Shown one piece after another: positions 35,886-45,870 of a stretch of DNA of 64,000 bases; within the stretch, counting starts at the first letter, position 1; every line of letters starts with the position of its first letter. The stretch covers positions 27,844 to 91,843 of the forward strand of contig JAKVBG010000009.1 of the NCBI GenBank assembly GCA_022447605.1. Reading direction: 5' to 3'. Source of the DNA: Mariniblastus sp. (GTDB taxonomy: Bacteria; Planctomycetota; Planctomycetia; Pirellulales; Pirellulaceae). The translations under genes and the position numbers were made by a program. Under the pieces are notes generated by a model. It was not told the DNA's origin. It saw only the letters and a program-made list of their open reading frames with translations, and searched no databases.

Positions 35886-38006
35886 CTACATGCTTACGAA
35901 CCGGCCGATATCCAGATAGATCACGAACAGCATCAGTCCCAGGATGAAAATCAGGCCGGCATACGTCAACACGATCTGGGCGCGCTCGCTGACTGGCCTG
36001 CGGAACAGGCCTTCGTAGGCCAGGAACAGCATGTGGCCGCCGTCGAGAACGGGGATCGGCAGGAAATTGACGATTGCCAGGTTGGCGCTCAGCAAGGTCA
36101 AAAACAGTAGCAACCGCGAGGTCCCCTGGCTCGCTTCGCTGGTAGCTGCCATGGCGATCGTTCCGGGCCCCCCCAGGTTGCTGGCGGATATTTTTTGGGA
36201 CACCAGTTTCTTCAGGAATTTAAAGACGCGGCTGGCGTCGTACCAGGTCTGGTAACTGCCGACGCGGATCGCATCGGCCCAGGTTGGCGACGTGTATGTA
36301 TTCTGAAGACGGGATAATACGATCCCCCGAGTGTGTAGGTAAAACTCCTGGGAAGCGGATGATGTGATTTCTACGGTGGCGTTCTTGCCCTCACGTTGGA
36401 TTCCGATTTTCAACTTCGATCCGGCTGGTTGCATTTGCATCAGGCCGTAAACCCCGGCCCAGCTGCGTTCATCCGATTCCAGATCATACAAAGGGTTGGC
36501 GACCAGTTTTTCGTAGGCCAGGTCCTCGCGTTGCTTTGGGCTAAGCAGGAATTCCACCTCGGTCACTTGGTCACCCGGCTGGATTCCGTCGACCGATGAC
36601 GTTTCGATTTCCTGCGAGACCTGGATCGCCAGGCCGAGTGTGTCGATCGCGACCGGACGTCCCGAATCGACGGCGGGGATGACCCGCGGCAAGCGGGGTT
36701 CTGCCTTGATCTTGACCTGTTCGTCCCCTCGTTGGACAAGAAATTCGACCTGCCGGGGATCGTCCCGGGCGATCAGCGTCATTCGCTGGTCCAGCGAGAA
36801 CAGGTCGCCCCGAGGCTGCCCGTCAATCTGGAGAATCTTGTCTCCGACCTGGAAACCGGCGGTGGCCGCCGGCGATTGGTTCTGGACAGCGGCAATTTCC
36901 AGCCATTTCATCGTGAATCCGAGTTCCCGGCGGGGGTTCGGTTCGACGGGGATCGTTACCTGTTGATCATCTACGCCCCGCCGTACATGGAAGTCGACCG
37001 TCGAGTCGAGTTGCCGGGCCAGGTACTGCCTCAGGTCAAAACCGGATTCGATCGTTGTCTCATCCAGTTGGAAGATCACGTCATTTTTTTCAAAACTTGG
37101 TGTAGCCGTAAAAGCAGGATTGCCTTCCAGGGTGGAGAGATTGGTTGACAGGTTCACGCCCACCTTGGGTGTCATCGCCGGCTGCACCCCGATCAGCGGC
37201 AGGTCCATTTGCTGAATGAGCCCTTTTTGCGGAGTCACTTCGGCCGTTTGGGGAATCGTCGAGTTGGCGGGCAAAAATTGCAGTTCCAGCGATTTGCCAT
37301 CACTGAAGACGATTTCCTCGGCCATGTTGATGTAGGTGAAATAGCCTTCGACCTTTTTCTGGCCGATGCGGGTGATGCGGGCACCGGTCAAATCGGCCTG
37401 CCAGGCAGGTCCCCCGGAAATCACGTTTCCTACCACGGGTGGTTCGTAATTGACACTCGAACGGAATGCGATGGCGGCAAAAATGATGGCGAAGATGATA
37501 TTGAAAACCACGCCAGCCGAGATGATCGCCATCCGCTGGGGAACCGATTTGGCCAGGTAACTGCGCGGATCGATCTTGTCCCGGTCGATCATGCCCTGTG
37601 CCAGGGCGTAATCGGGTGTCTCGGTGCCTTCGGTTTTCTCTTCAGCCTCCTGGCCCGCCTCTTCCAACTGGGAGCGCTGGATCTCTTTTTCAATATTGCC
37701 AGGATTGTCATCTTGTCCCAGCATTTTGACGTAACCGCCCAGCGGGATGATACCGATCCCGTACTCGGTTTCTCCCCAGGTCCATTTGACCAGAGTGCGA
37801 GGGATCAGGACACGGTCGCCTATCTTGATATCAAAAAAGTCGAAGCCGACGTAGAACTTCTCACATTTGACACCACATGCCTTGGCCACCAGGAAGTGGC
37901 CCAGTTCATGGACAAAGATGACCGCCCCCAGGCCAAGGACGACTTGCGCAACCGCCAACCACCAGTAAAGGTCGAGCCAGGAGGTTGCAATGATCAGGCT
38001 ATCCAC
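35886..38006 (-). CDS. rseP: RIP site-2 protease, RseP-like
   Basis: This intramembrane zinc metalloprotease cleaves membrane-bound substrates such as anti-sigma factors. The HELGH motif is at 33-37 and the second zinc motif LDGGH lies near the C-terminus (NFLPIPVLDGGHM). Two PDZ-like regions sit between them, the second including ATAGFQVGDKILQIDG. At about 706 residues it is longer than the E. coli protein (about 450), with an expanded periplasmic part. The start is set at GTG 38006, which has AAGGAG 8 nt upstream; GTG at 38030 has no such site. It overlaps the end of dxr by 13 nt, a dxr-rseP order common in bacteria. Confidence 0.92.
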   Translation of the reverse strand: MDSLIIATSWLDLYWWLAVAQVVLGLGAVIFVHELGHFLVAKACGVKCEKFYVGFDFFDIKIGDRVLIPRTLVKWTWGETEYGIGIIPLGGYVKMLGQDDNPGNIEKEIQRSQLEEAGQEAEEKTEGTETPDYALAQGMIDRDKIDPRSYLAKSVPQRMAIISAGVVFNIIFAIIFAAIAFRSSVNYEPPVVGNVISGGPAWQADLTGARITRIGQKKVEGYFTYINMAEEIVFSDGKSLELQFLPANSTIPQTAEVTPQKGLIQQMDLPLIGVQPAMTPKVGVNLSTNLSTLEGNPAFTATPSFEKNDVIFQLDETTIESGFDLRQYLARQLDSTVDFHVRRGVDDQQVTIPVEPNPRRELGFTMKWLEIAAVQNQSPAATAGFQVGDKILQIDGQPRGDLFSLDQRMTLIARDDPRQVEFLVQRGDEQVKIKAEPRLPRVIPAVDSGRPVAIDTLGLAIQVSQEIETSSVDGIQPGDQVTEVEFLLSPKQREDLAYEKLVANPLYDLESDERSWAGVYGLMQMQPAGSKLKIGIQREGKNATVEITSSASQEFYLHTRGIVLSRLQNTYTSPTWADAIRVGSYQTWYDASRVFKFLKKLVSQKISASNLGGPGTIAMAATSEASQGTSRLLLFLTLLSANLAIVNFLPIPVLDGGHMLFLAYEGLFRRPVSERAQIVLTYAGLIFILGLMLFVIYLDIGRFVSM

Positions 38007-39199
38007 TTGGATATCTCCTTCCGTGCCCACACGTCCATGGAGACAAGTTTCTCCAGGCTTGGGTCCGATTCAAATTCGTGTTGATTGAGTACGTCGCGAC
38101 AGGCTGTCACAATATTACAAAATGAAATCTTCTTTTCCAGGAATGCGCTCACGGCCGATTCGTTGGCCGCATTCAGTACGGCACCGGACGTGCCACCCAC
38201 AGTGGCGACTTCAAAACCGAGTTGCAGTGCCGGGAAGCGATCCAAATCGGCTGGTTCCATTTCCAGGCAGATCCCTTCCTGGAAATTGAGTCGTGGCGCG
38301 GGGCCGGCAACACGTTCCGGGTAGGTCAATGCGTACTGAATGGGCAGCTTCATATCCGGGGGGCCCATTTGAGCGACCACCGAGCTATCCTTGAATTCTA
38401 CCAGTGAATGGACAATTGATTGAGGGTGAATGATGACGTCAATCTGGTCCGGTTCAAGGCCGAAAAGCCACCGAGCCTCGATGATTTCCAACGCTTTGTT
38501 CATCATGGTGGCCGAATCGACGGTAATTTTCTTTCCCATTTTCCAGGTGGGATGCGATAACGCCTGTTCGACGGTTACCGACTGGAGTTGTTCGGAGTCG
38601 AAATCCCGGAACGGCCCGCCACTGGCGGTCAACAGGACGCGTCTGACTTCCCCCGCCCGGCCCGACTGCATCGCCTGAAAAATGGCACTGTGCTCACTGT
38701 CGACCGGCAGGATGCGGGCTCCCGTTTGACTGGCCATTTGCATTACCCGCGACCCGGCCATGACCAAGGTCTCCTTGTTGGCCAGGGCCACGGTCTTGCC
38801 CGCTTCGATCGCCGACCAGGTGCTCTCCAGTCCGGCCCGTCCCACAATGGCCGCCAGCACGGTGTCGACCTCGGGATGCTGAGCCAGTTCGACCAGGGGC
38901 TGGTTGCCTGTCTGAAAACGGACCCCGGCAAGTTCGGGGAAACGGTATTGCCCTGCCCTCTCCTGATCGGAACAAACCACGACGGATGGTCGATACTCCT
39001 CGGCCTGCTGGATCAGGCTATCCACGCGCTGGTGTCCGCTTAGGCCAAACAGGTTCAACTCGGGTAACTCCCCGATGACGGTTAGTCCGTTCCGTCCGAT
39101 ACTTCCCGTTGATCCAAGAACCGCGATATTCTTCAAAGGTCTCACCAAATTGGATTCTTGCCGTGACGGGGGCGAAGTGGGTTCGAGTGGCTGTCCCAT
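37994..39199 (-). CDS. dxr: 1-deoxy-D-xylulose 5-phosphate reductoisomerase
   Basis: Dxr makes methylerythritol 4-phosphate, the committed step of the non-mevalonate isoprenoid pathway. NADPH binding is in VLGSTGSIG (27-35), ANKETLVMAG is present, and the metal-binding acidic residues lie in VDSEHSAIFQ, followed by LTASGGPFRD and KMGKKITVDSATMMNKALE. The 401-residue length is typical. The first 18 residues are poorly conserved, so the start may be later. It is upstream of rseP and divergent from ftsH. Confidence 0.96.
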   Translation of the reverse strand: MGQPLEPTSPPSRQESNLVRPLKNIAVLGSTGSIGRNGLTVIGELPELNLFGLSGHQRVDSLIQQAEEYRPSVVVCSDQERAGQYRFPELAGVRFQTGNQPLVELAQHPEVDTVLAAIVGRAGLESTWSAIEAGKTVALANKETLVMAGSRVMQMASQTGARILPVDSEHSAIFQAMQSGRAGEVRRVLLTASGGPFRDFDSEQLQSVTVEQALSHPTWKMGKKITVDSATMMNKALEIIEARWLFGLEPDQIDVIIHPQSIVHSLVEFKDSSVVAQMGPPDMKLPIQYALTYPERVAGPAPRLNFQEGICLEMEPADLDRFPALQLGFEVATVGGTSGAVLNAANESAVSAFLEKKISFCNIVTACRDVLNQHEFESDPSLEKLVSMDVWARKEISKWIA

Positions 39200-39542
39200 G
39201 CCTTGTCAATCAAGCTGGAACGAAAACGCCTGTTGCTGTTTTATCTCATTAATCGCGAGACCGGGGTCGAGTTGGCATGTTTGGACCATGCGGTTTGTGC
39301 CGGTTGGATTGCTCTGCCAACCGGTTCACGACTACCTGTCTGCCACGAGCATTTTAATTTTGAGTGAACTTTACAACAAGACGAAGAAGCCAACCTAGAA
39401 GAAAAGGCTTTTCCGGGATAAATTGATAAGTAACGGAGTTGGCCGTGAACTGCTAGAATATCCAAGTTGGTTTCATGTCGGATGCCCAAACCCCGGCCTG
39501 CCGAACCGAATTTTTTCCCTTCCTCTCATTCGAGAGCCCTCG
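39200..39542. other. Divergent intergenic region (dxr / ftsH)
   Basis: This 343-base gap is AT-rich around 39340-39440 and should hold promoters for both genes. The ftsH frame is open from 39423, but that stretch does not resemble FtsH. No RNA gene, repeat or clear hairpin was seen. Confidence 0.5.
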
Positions 39543-41627
39543 ATGGACGAAAGAGACCCCGGTAACGAACAACCACGAAAACCGGCTGAAAATCGGAATA
39601 GCTCGACGTTGGTGTGGTTTGCGTTGATTATCGTCGTGGCGATGACCATCGCGATGTTCCTGTTGTTGAACCAGACCCAAAAGACGATCCGGTATGGTGA
39701 TTTTGTCGATCTGCTGGCCCAAACCAAATATGCGGAAAAAGGTTCACGTGCCCTGGAAAAGGGGTACTCCGGGGAAATTGTGATCAAGGAGGCGGGAACC
39801 GAAGGACGCGAGATAGAGTACAGCAAGCCGAATGACATAACCATTGATGATCGATCCATCAGCGGTTGGGTCGATTACAAGGTGTTGGCCGGCACGGGTG
39901 CGGGGGGGGAAGGCAAACGTGTGAAGTTCGTCGTCAACAAGGTCGATTCCGACCCGGTCAATGATTATTTGAAAACCGAACTCAGTCGGGCCAACATGAA
40001 GTGGGATTTTTCTGCGGGCCCCAGTTTCTTCGAAAAATACGGTTACCTGTTTCTCACACTCGGTTTGATCGTGCTCTTGTTCCTGTTTATGGTGCGACGT
40101 CTCGGAGGCGCGGGGGGGCCGATGCAATTCGGCCGTAGTCGTGGTCGTCTGTATGCCGAGGAAGACCTGGGCCTGACATTCCATGATGTGGCCGGTATTG
40201 ACGAAGCCGTGGAAGAGGTCAAGGAAGTGGTTGACTTCCTCAAGGTTCCTGAGAAATACCAAAAACTGGGCGGGAGAATCCCGCGGGGTGTTCTGCTGGT
40301 AGGCCCTCCGGGGACGGGCAAGACACTCTTGGCCAAGGCGATTGCCGGTGAGGCCGGGGTCCCCTTCTTCAGCTTGTCCGGAAGCGATTTTGTCGAGATG
40401 TTTGTGGGCGTAGGTGCGGCCCGTGTGCGTGACATGTTCCAGCAAGCGGAATCGAAATCACCCTGTATTATTTTTATCGATGAGCTGGACGCCTTGGGCA
40501 AAACGCGTAGTGGCAGCGTCGTAGGTGGGCATGACGAGCGGGAGCAAACGCTCAATGCCCTGTTGGTCGAGATGGATGGCTTTGCTTCCAACAGTGGTGT
40601 GATCGTGATGGCCGCGACCAACCGTCCCGAAACCCTGGACCAGGCCTTGATGCGGCCGGGACGTTTCGACCGGCATGTCCTGGTTGATCGCCCTGACGTT
40701 CGGGGCCGTGAAGAGATCCTCAAAGTTCACGTGAAGAACGTCAAGCTCGATCCGAATGTTGACCTGAAGCATGTGGCCTCGATCAGTCCCGGTTTTGTGG
40801 GGGCCGACTTGGCCAACCTCGTCAACGAGGCCGCCCTGTTGGCCGCGCGGAAGGAAAAAAACACCGTTGGGATGGACGAGTTCAACGAGGGCGTCGAACG
40901 CGTGACGGCCGGTCTGGAGAAGAAGAAGCGGGTGATGAGTGAGGAAGAAAAACAGCGGGTAGCCTATCATGAAAGTGGCCACGCGCTGGTCGCCTACAGC
41001 CTGCCCAACACGGATCCGGTTCACAAGGTCTCGATCATTCCCCGTGGGCTGGGAGCACTCGGGTACACGATGCAGCGTCCCGAGAGTGAACGGTACTTGA
41101 TGACCAAGAGTGAACTGGAAAGCCAGTTGCAGATCCTGTTGGCCGGCACGTTGGCCGAGGAGATGATTTACCAGGATATTTCCACCGGAGCTCAAAATGA
41201 TCTGGAACGGGTAACGGATATCACACGGGCCATGGTGACCCAGTACGGCATGAGTCGGTTGGGGAGGATCAATTACAAGCAGGATCGGACCAACCCGTTC
41301 CTGGCAGGCTCCGGTGGTGAAATCAGCAGCCGGCAGCATAGTGAGGAAACTGCGAGGGAGATCGATGAAGAAGTCAAATCGATCATCGAGGATGCGATGG
41401 AACAGGTGCGAGGTATCCTGGAAAAGCGTCGCGATGCACTGGTTGCGCTAACCGAGAGGTTGATCGAAGTGGAGTCGGTCGATTCGGAAGAACTGAAGCG
41501 GATTATCGACGAAAACACGACCGGACCCCTGGTCGTTCCCGGGACCCAGGCGGCCTCTGGCAGCCAGGAGGAGTCCAGGAAAAACCTGCCTGAACAGAAC
41601 GACGAGGAAGAGCGAACGGCTCAATGA
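39543..41627 (+). CDS. ftsH: ATP-dependent zinc metalloprotease FtsH
   Basis: FtsH extracts and degrades membrane and cytosolic proteins as a hexamer. Two membrane segments (about 23-43 and 167-184) flank a periplasmic domain of about 120 residues. The AAA module has Walker A GPPGTGKT (254-261), Walker [12 protein letters not shown] and the second region of homology [20 protein letters not shown]. The zinc site is HESGH (476-480). The ATG at 39543 yields 694 residues, starting in a short polar cytosolic tail. It is transcribed alone. Confidence 0.96.
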   Translation: MDERDPGNEQPRKPAENRNSSTLVWFALIIVVAMTIAMFLLLNQTQKTIRYGDFVDLLAQTKYAEKGSRALEKGYSGEIVIKEAGTEGREIEYSKPNDITIDDRSISGWVDYKVLAGTGAGGEGKRVKFVVNKVDSDPVNDYLKTELSRANMKWDFSAGPSFFEKYGYLFLTLGLIVLLFLFMVRRLGGAGGPMQFGRSRGRLYAEEDLGLTFHDVAGIDEAVEEVKEVVDFLKVPEKYQKLGGRIPRGVLLVGPPGTGKTLLAKAIAGEAGVPFFSLSGSDFVEMFVGVGAARVRDMFQQAESKSPCIIFIDELDALGKTRSGSVVGGHDEREQTLNALLVEMDGFASNSGVIVMAATNRPETLDQALMRPGRFDRHVLVDRPDVRGREEILKVHVKNVKLDPNVDLKHVASISPGFVGADLANLVNEAALLAARKEKNTVGMDEFNEGVERVTAGLEKKKRVMSEEEKQRVAYHESGHALVAYSLPNTDPVHKVSIIPRGLGALGYTMQRPESERYLMTKSELESQLQILLAGTLAEEMIYQDISTGAQNDLERVTDITRAMVTQYGMSRLGRINYKQDRTNPFLAGSGGEISSRQHSEETAREIDEEVKSIIEDAMEQVRGILEKRRDALVALTERLIEVESVDSEELKRIIDENTTGPLVVPGTQAASGSQEESRKNLPEQNDEEERTAQ

Positions 41628-41720
41628 CCGGGTTGCGATCCGTTCGGTTGCCCCGGTTGTTGTTGAACGGCCTGGAACACCTTATCATTCACCCCCTGGT
41701 TGGAATTCGAATCCATTTGG

Positions 41721-42569
41721 ATGGCAGGGCTTCTGAACGTGAAATATGCAATCTGCAATGAGGTTTACGGGGAGCTTCCGTGGGAGCAGGCCCTGGCCCA
41801 CGCCGCTCAGTGCGGTTACCAGGGATTGGAGATCGCACCTTTTACGATCGAGAAAGATGTCCGTGATATTTCCCCGGCCCGGCGCCAGTGGGTCAGGGAA
41901 CTGGCCGATCAAAACGGATTGCAGATTATCGGTTTGCACTGGTTGCTGGCGCATACCGAAGGTTTGCATCTGACCAGTCCGGATGCCACGACGCGTCATG
42001 AAACGGTCGAGTACCTCGGCGAGTTGGCCAGGCTTTGCCGTGACCTGGGGGGCCACCTGATGGTGTTCGGTTCACCCCAACAGCGGAATTTGCCTCCCGG
42101 CATGTCCGGCCAGGAGGGCTTGGAGCATGCCGTCCAGGTTTTGACCCAACTGGTTCCGGTACTGGAAGAAACGGGGGTCACACTGGCGGTCGAACCGCTC
42201 GGTCCGGAAGAGGGGAATTTCATTTTGACAGCGCAACAGGCGGTCGGCTTGATCCGGGCGGTTGGTTCCGAGTCAGTGAAATTGCATCTTGACGTCAAGG
42301 CGATGTCGACCGAGGCGACGCCCATTCCAGAGATCATCCTGCAAAACAGGGAGTGGCTGTCCCATTTTCACGCGAATGATCCGAACCGGCAGGGGCCGGG
42401 CATGGGGGAGGTCGACTTTCTCCCTATCTTTGCCGCATTGCAGGATGCGAATTATGACGGTTGGGTTTCGGTAGAAGTTTTCGATTATGAACCAGGAGTC
42501 GAGCGTCTTACCCGGGGCTGCCTTGATTACATGCGTTCCGTCGAGGACCAGTTGTCGTCGACTGGATGA
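41721..42569 (+). CDS. Sugar phosphate isomerase/epimerase-like TIM barrel
   Basis: The protein reads as the xylose isomerase-like TIM barrel (AP endonuclease 2 superfamily). Metal-ligand positions are suggested by VEPLG (Glu), LHLDVKAM (His/Asp), HFHANDPNRQGPG (His/Asp) and VSVEVFD (late Glu). The likely reaction is isomerisation or epimerisation of a keto-sugar; the substrate is unknown. The ATG at 41721 is preferred over a TTG at 41700. Its stop lies immediately next to the lysA stop on the other strand, with no base between. Confidence 0.78.
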   Translation: MAGLLNVKYAICNEVYGELPWEQALAHAAQCGYQGLEIAPFTIEKDVRDISPARRQWVRELADQNGLQIIGLHWLLAHTEGLHLTSPDATTRHETVEYLGELARLCRDLGGHLMVFGSPQQRNLPPGMSGQEGLEHAVQVLTQLVPVLEETGVTLAVEPLGPEEGNFILTAQQAVGLIRAVGSESVKLHLDVKAMSTEATPIPEIILQNREWLSHFHANDPNRQGPGMGEVDFLPIFAALQDANYDGWVSVEVFDYEPGVERLTRGCLDYMRSVEDQLSSTG

Positions 42570-43847
42570 TCAATCGGCTTCGACGTTGTCCAGGATTTCA
42601 CCCGCGTAAAGGTCTTCGGGCGATTGACGAGATCGAATGAGCTTTGGTTGACCTTCCTCGATCAATACTTCGGCTGCAAACGGTTTGCTGTTGTAATTGG
42701 AAGACATCACGAAGCCATAGGCACCCGCGCATTGGATGATCAGGAAATCTCCTACCTCGGCTTCCGGCAACGGTCGCGTATCGACCAACCCGCCTTCCTG
42801 CTGGGTAAAGATATCCCCCGATTCACAGAGGGGGCCACCCACGACGACGTCCTGGAGTTTCCACGGTCGCGGATGACGGTGGGCAATGGCCATCGGGTGG
42901 TAGGCGCCATACATGATCGGTCGGGCCAGGTTGTTGAAGCCTGCGTCGACCAGGTAGAAGAGGTTGTCTCCCATTTTCTTGACGGCGCGTATTTCCGAAA
43001 CCAGGTAACCGGCATCGGCGACCAGGAACCGTCCCGGTTCAATCTCCAGTGAGACCTCGTGGCCCATGTCCTGTTGAAGTTCTTGGCGGGTTTTGTCCCA
43101 GAGTTCGTAATACCTTTGAATATCGACCGATTCGTCAGTGTCGCGGTAGGGGATCGGCAGGCCGCCGCCGGCGCTGATCACTTCAATGGAAGGGCCGACC
43201 CTCCGGGCCATCTGTTTCATTGCGTTACAAACTTGCGAGAGATGCTCAAAGTCGGTTCCCGAACCGATGTGCATGTGCAGTCCGGATACGGTCAGGCCAT
43301 GCTCTGCGGCCCGCTCGATGCAGTTTTCCAGCTGGTCATGCCAGATGCCATGCTTCGACTGCTGCCCCCCGGTATTTGTTTTTTGACTGTGACCATGCCC
43401 AAAGCCAGGGTTGATCCGTAATGTGATCCGGCCGGATTCAACCCGCTCACCAAACTGGGAGATCATGTCGGGGGAACCGAGATTGACATGGATGTTTTCA
43501 CTGACAACCAGGTCGAGTGCTGCATGATCAAAAATATCGGCCGTGTACACGACCGGTGCAGGATCACCTTTCAGGGAATAGCCAGCCCGCCTGGCACGGT
43601 GGATTTCACCCGCGCTGACGGCGTCCACAGCGACACCGTTGCGGCGCACCAGGTCCAGGATCGCCAAGTTGGAATTTGCCTTCTGGGCATAACGGATAAG
43701 ATCAAATTGACGGAGTTGCTCAATGCGGTCCAGGATCTTGGCAGCATCGTAAACATACGTCGGCGTGCCAAACTGTTCTGCCAGCTGGGAGGTGGGAACG
43801 CCTGCAATCATTGGCATAGTGGGTGCAAACGGTTCGGTGATTGCCAT
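42570..43847 (-). CDS. lysA: Diaminopimelate decarboxylase
   Basis: LysA decarboxylates meso-diaminopimelate to lysine using PLP. The 425-residue protein (start ATG 43847, AGGAT upstream) has PLP-Lys56 in YAQKANSN, HMHIGSGT, SAGGGLPIPY near the cofactor phosphate, EPGRFLVADAG and the catalytic Cys in GGPLCESGD. The open frame upstream to 43985 adds 46 residues unlike the family. Related fold-III decarboxylases are less likely because of the diaminopimelate-type CESGD. It is transcribed alone. Confidence 0.95.
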   Translation of the reverse strand: MAITEPFAPTMPMIAGVPTSQLAEQFGTPTYVYDAAKILDRIEQLRQFDLIRYAQKANSNLAILDLVRRNGVAVDAVSAGEIHRARRAGYSLKGDPAPVVYTADIFDHAALDLVVSENIHVNLGSPDMISQFGERVESGRITLRINPGFGHGHSQKTNTGGQQSKHGIWHDQLENCIERAAEHGLTVSGLHMHIGSGTDFEHLSQVCNAMKQMARRVGPSIEVISAGGGLPIPYRDTDESVDIQRYYELWDKTRQELQQDMGHEVSLEIEPGRFLVADAGYLVSEIRAVKKMGDNLFYLVDAGFNNLARPIMYGAYHPMAIAHRHPRPWKLQDVVVGGPLCESGDIFTQQEGGLVDTRPLPEAEVGDFLIIQCAGAYGFVMSSNYNSKPFAAEVLIEEGQPKLIRSRQSPEDLYAGEILDNVEAD

Positions 43848-44050
43848 CAAACATCCTGTGATCAGATCGAGTGCTGCCGAAGTCAAAAACCATTGTAGGA
43901 TTTTTCCCTCGGGAACAAAGGTCTGAAATGGAAGGCGCTTCAGGAATCGTGGACAGGAGGAGTCTTGAGCGCCCCGATGTCCCACCGATTGGCGACGACT
44001 GCCTTGGGGGTCGACGTTTCACCAGGGGTGAACTGCCGGAACAGGTTCGA

Positions 44051-45343
44051 CTACGACGGGTGGTCGTCGTCCGGTGCAATCCGTGTTACCTGGACCAGCT
44101 CGATAAAACGGCGGTTCGCTTTTTCCACCCGAAAGCGGACATTCCCAAATACGAATTCTCGCCCGATCCTGGGGACTTCCTTGAGTTGGGACATGATCAA
44201 ACCTGAGACCGTGTCAAATTCTTCATCTTCGGGCAGGCTAAGGCCGAGCGCCTCGTTCAGCCGGTTCAGGTGAGTGGTGCCTGTTACCTCGACGGAATCT
44301 CCATCAATTTTCCGGATCTGATCCATTTCCTCGTCGTCGGTTTCGTCGACGATTTCACCGACAATCTCCTCCAGCACATCTTCAATGGTTACCACCCCGG
44401 CGACGCCCTTGTATTCGTCCTCGACAATCGCCATGTGGACCCGTCCGGTCAGGAACTGTTGCAGCATTTCACGCAGCAGTGTGCTCTCCGGTACCTTGAT
44501 CGGCTCGCGCACCAGTTTTTCCAATGGGCGCCGCTTGCTTTCCGACCGGAGGGATTCTCGGAGGATATCCTTGGCGTACAGGATACCGATGATGTGATCG
44601 ATCGATTCGCGGTAGATCGGTATTCGCGTACGGCCGGATTCGACGACAAATTCGAGCATCGCTTCCCATCCGGTTGAAAATTCCATGGCATCGACCCTGG
44701 ACCGCGGGGTCATCACGCGCCCCACATCGTAATCGTCCAGTTCCATGACGCCTTCGATCATGTCGGCCCGTGCGGGTTCCAGTAAGCCATCGTGTTCCCC
44801 TTCCGAAACCATCGAGAGGATTTCATCTTCAAATGCTTCCTCTTCATCTTCATCTTCCACTCGCTTGCCACGTGCTCGGAAAAAGAAAGTCGAGAGTACT
44901 TTGGCTCCCACGGTCAATGGCCATGCCATCCCGGCCACCAGCCACCAGATTCGCCATGTCCTGAACAGGAAAGGTTCGGCTGCCGCCTGGGCGATCGCCC
45001 AGGGAATCCAACTGTTCAACAAGATCAGGCAGAATACCGACAAGCCGATGATCGACCACGACGTACTGGCATCGAGGGTCAGCGGGCCACGATTGGCGAG
45101 CAACAGGAACACAAAACAGCAGACAAAAACGGCCGTGGCAATCATTTGTGCCATCAAGGTGCCGAGCGCGATTTCATCGCGCATATCGATAATGCGACTG
45201 AACGTCGATTGTCGACGTTTTCGGTTGCAATACTCTTCCAGGTCGTGCCAGGAAATTTCATGGATAACCTGTTGGGCTGCTCCGCAAATGGTCATCCCGA
45301 CCATCGAAACGAGCATTATCCAGAAAGTCAATTGAGAGGTCAT
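44051..45343 (-). CDS. CNNM/CorC-type (hemolysin-like) membrane protein with CBS domains
   Basis: An N-terminal DUF21-like region with four hydrophobic segments (about 7-25, 70-90, 96-118, 130-155) is followed by an acidic linker. Two CBS motifs come next, including VMTPRSRVDAMEF and GVVTIEDVLEEIVGEIVDE, the hallmark late block of the family, and then a C-terminal CorC/HlyC domain. Members are linked to magnesium or cobalt efflux. The 430-residue length is normal. Its ATG overlaps the ybeY stop by 4 nt, so it belongs to the phoH-pgpH-ybeY run. The ion specificity is not visible from sequence. Confidence 0.9.
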   Translation of the reverse strand: MTSQLTFWIMLVSMVGMTICGAAQQVIHEISWHDLEEYCNRKRRQSTFSRIIDMRDEIALGTLMAQMIATAVFVCCFVFLLLANRGPLTLDASTSWSIIGLSVFCLILLNSWIPWAIAQAAAEPFLFRTWRIWWLVAGMAWPLTVGAKVLSTFFFRARGKRVEDEDEEEAFEDEILSMVSEGEHDGLLEPARADMIEGVMELDDYDVGRVMTPRSRVDAMEFSTGWEAMLEFVVESGRTRIPIYRESIDHIIGILYAKDILRESLRSESKRRPLEKLVREPIKVPESTLLREMLQQFLTGRVHMAIVEDEYKGVAGVVTIEDVLEEIVGEIVDETDDEEMDQIRKIDGDSVEVTGTTHLNRLNEALGLSLPEDEEFDTVSGLIMSQLKEVPRIGREFVFGNVRFRVEKANRRFIELVQVTRIAPDDDHPS

Positions 45344-45870
45344 GGCGAAGCTTCACCCCCCGGGCTGTCCGGTTCGCCCGGAGCCAGGTAGCTGGCCCCG
45401 GCCCGGTTCATGTAACGTCGTTCCTCTGTCCGCATGACCTGGCGATCGTCTTCCCGCTTGTCGTCATAGCCAATCAAGTGAAGGAGTCCATGGATTACGT
45501 ATAACAACAACTCGTCTTGCGGGGTGCTTCCCAATTCTGCGGCCACGCGGCTCGCCGTGTCGGCACTGGCAATCACTTCACCCGACAAACGGCGGGCGTC
45601 GATATCGCGCTCAAACGGGAAACTCAGAACATCGGTTGCGTAGTCATGGTCCAGGTACCGGGAATTCAATTCATGGATCGTCGGGTCATCGACAATGGCA
45701 ATGCTGATTTCGGTATGGGACCAGTCGTGGTCCGACAGGATTTCGCAGGCGATCTGTTTCAGCCTGGCAACATCCACCGATTGCGACTGTTGGTTGACGA
45801 CGCTTACCCCGGGTGCCAGGTTGTCATCAGAATCAGGCAGATTGCTGGTCGGGGTATTTGACCCGGGCAT
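45340..45870 (-). CDS. ybeY: Endoribonuclease YbeY (rRNA maturation factor)
   Basis: YbeY is a metal-dependent RNase acting in 16S rRNA 3'-end maturation and ribosome quality control. LNSRYLDHDYATDVLSFPF is the N-terminal conserved block. The metal motif reads HGLLHLIGYDD: His127 and His131 are kept, but the third ligand position of HxxxHxxxxxH is Asp137. Aspartate could still bind metal. The 176 residues include variable ends. The ATG at 45870 lies inside the end of pgpH, overlapping it by 38 nt; a later start would shorten a non-conserved N-terminus. Confidence 0.9.
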   Translation of the reverse strand: MPGSNTPTSNLPDSDDNLAPGVSVVNQQSQSVDVARLKQIACEILSDHDWSHTEISIAIVDDPTIHELNSRYLDHDYATDVLSFPFERDIDARRLSGEVIASADTASRVAAELGSTPQDELLLYVIHGLLHLIGYDDKREDDRQVMRTEERRYMNRAGASYLAPGEPDSPGGEASP

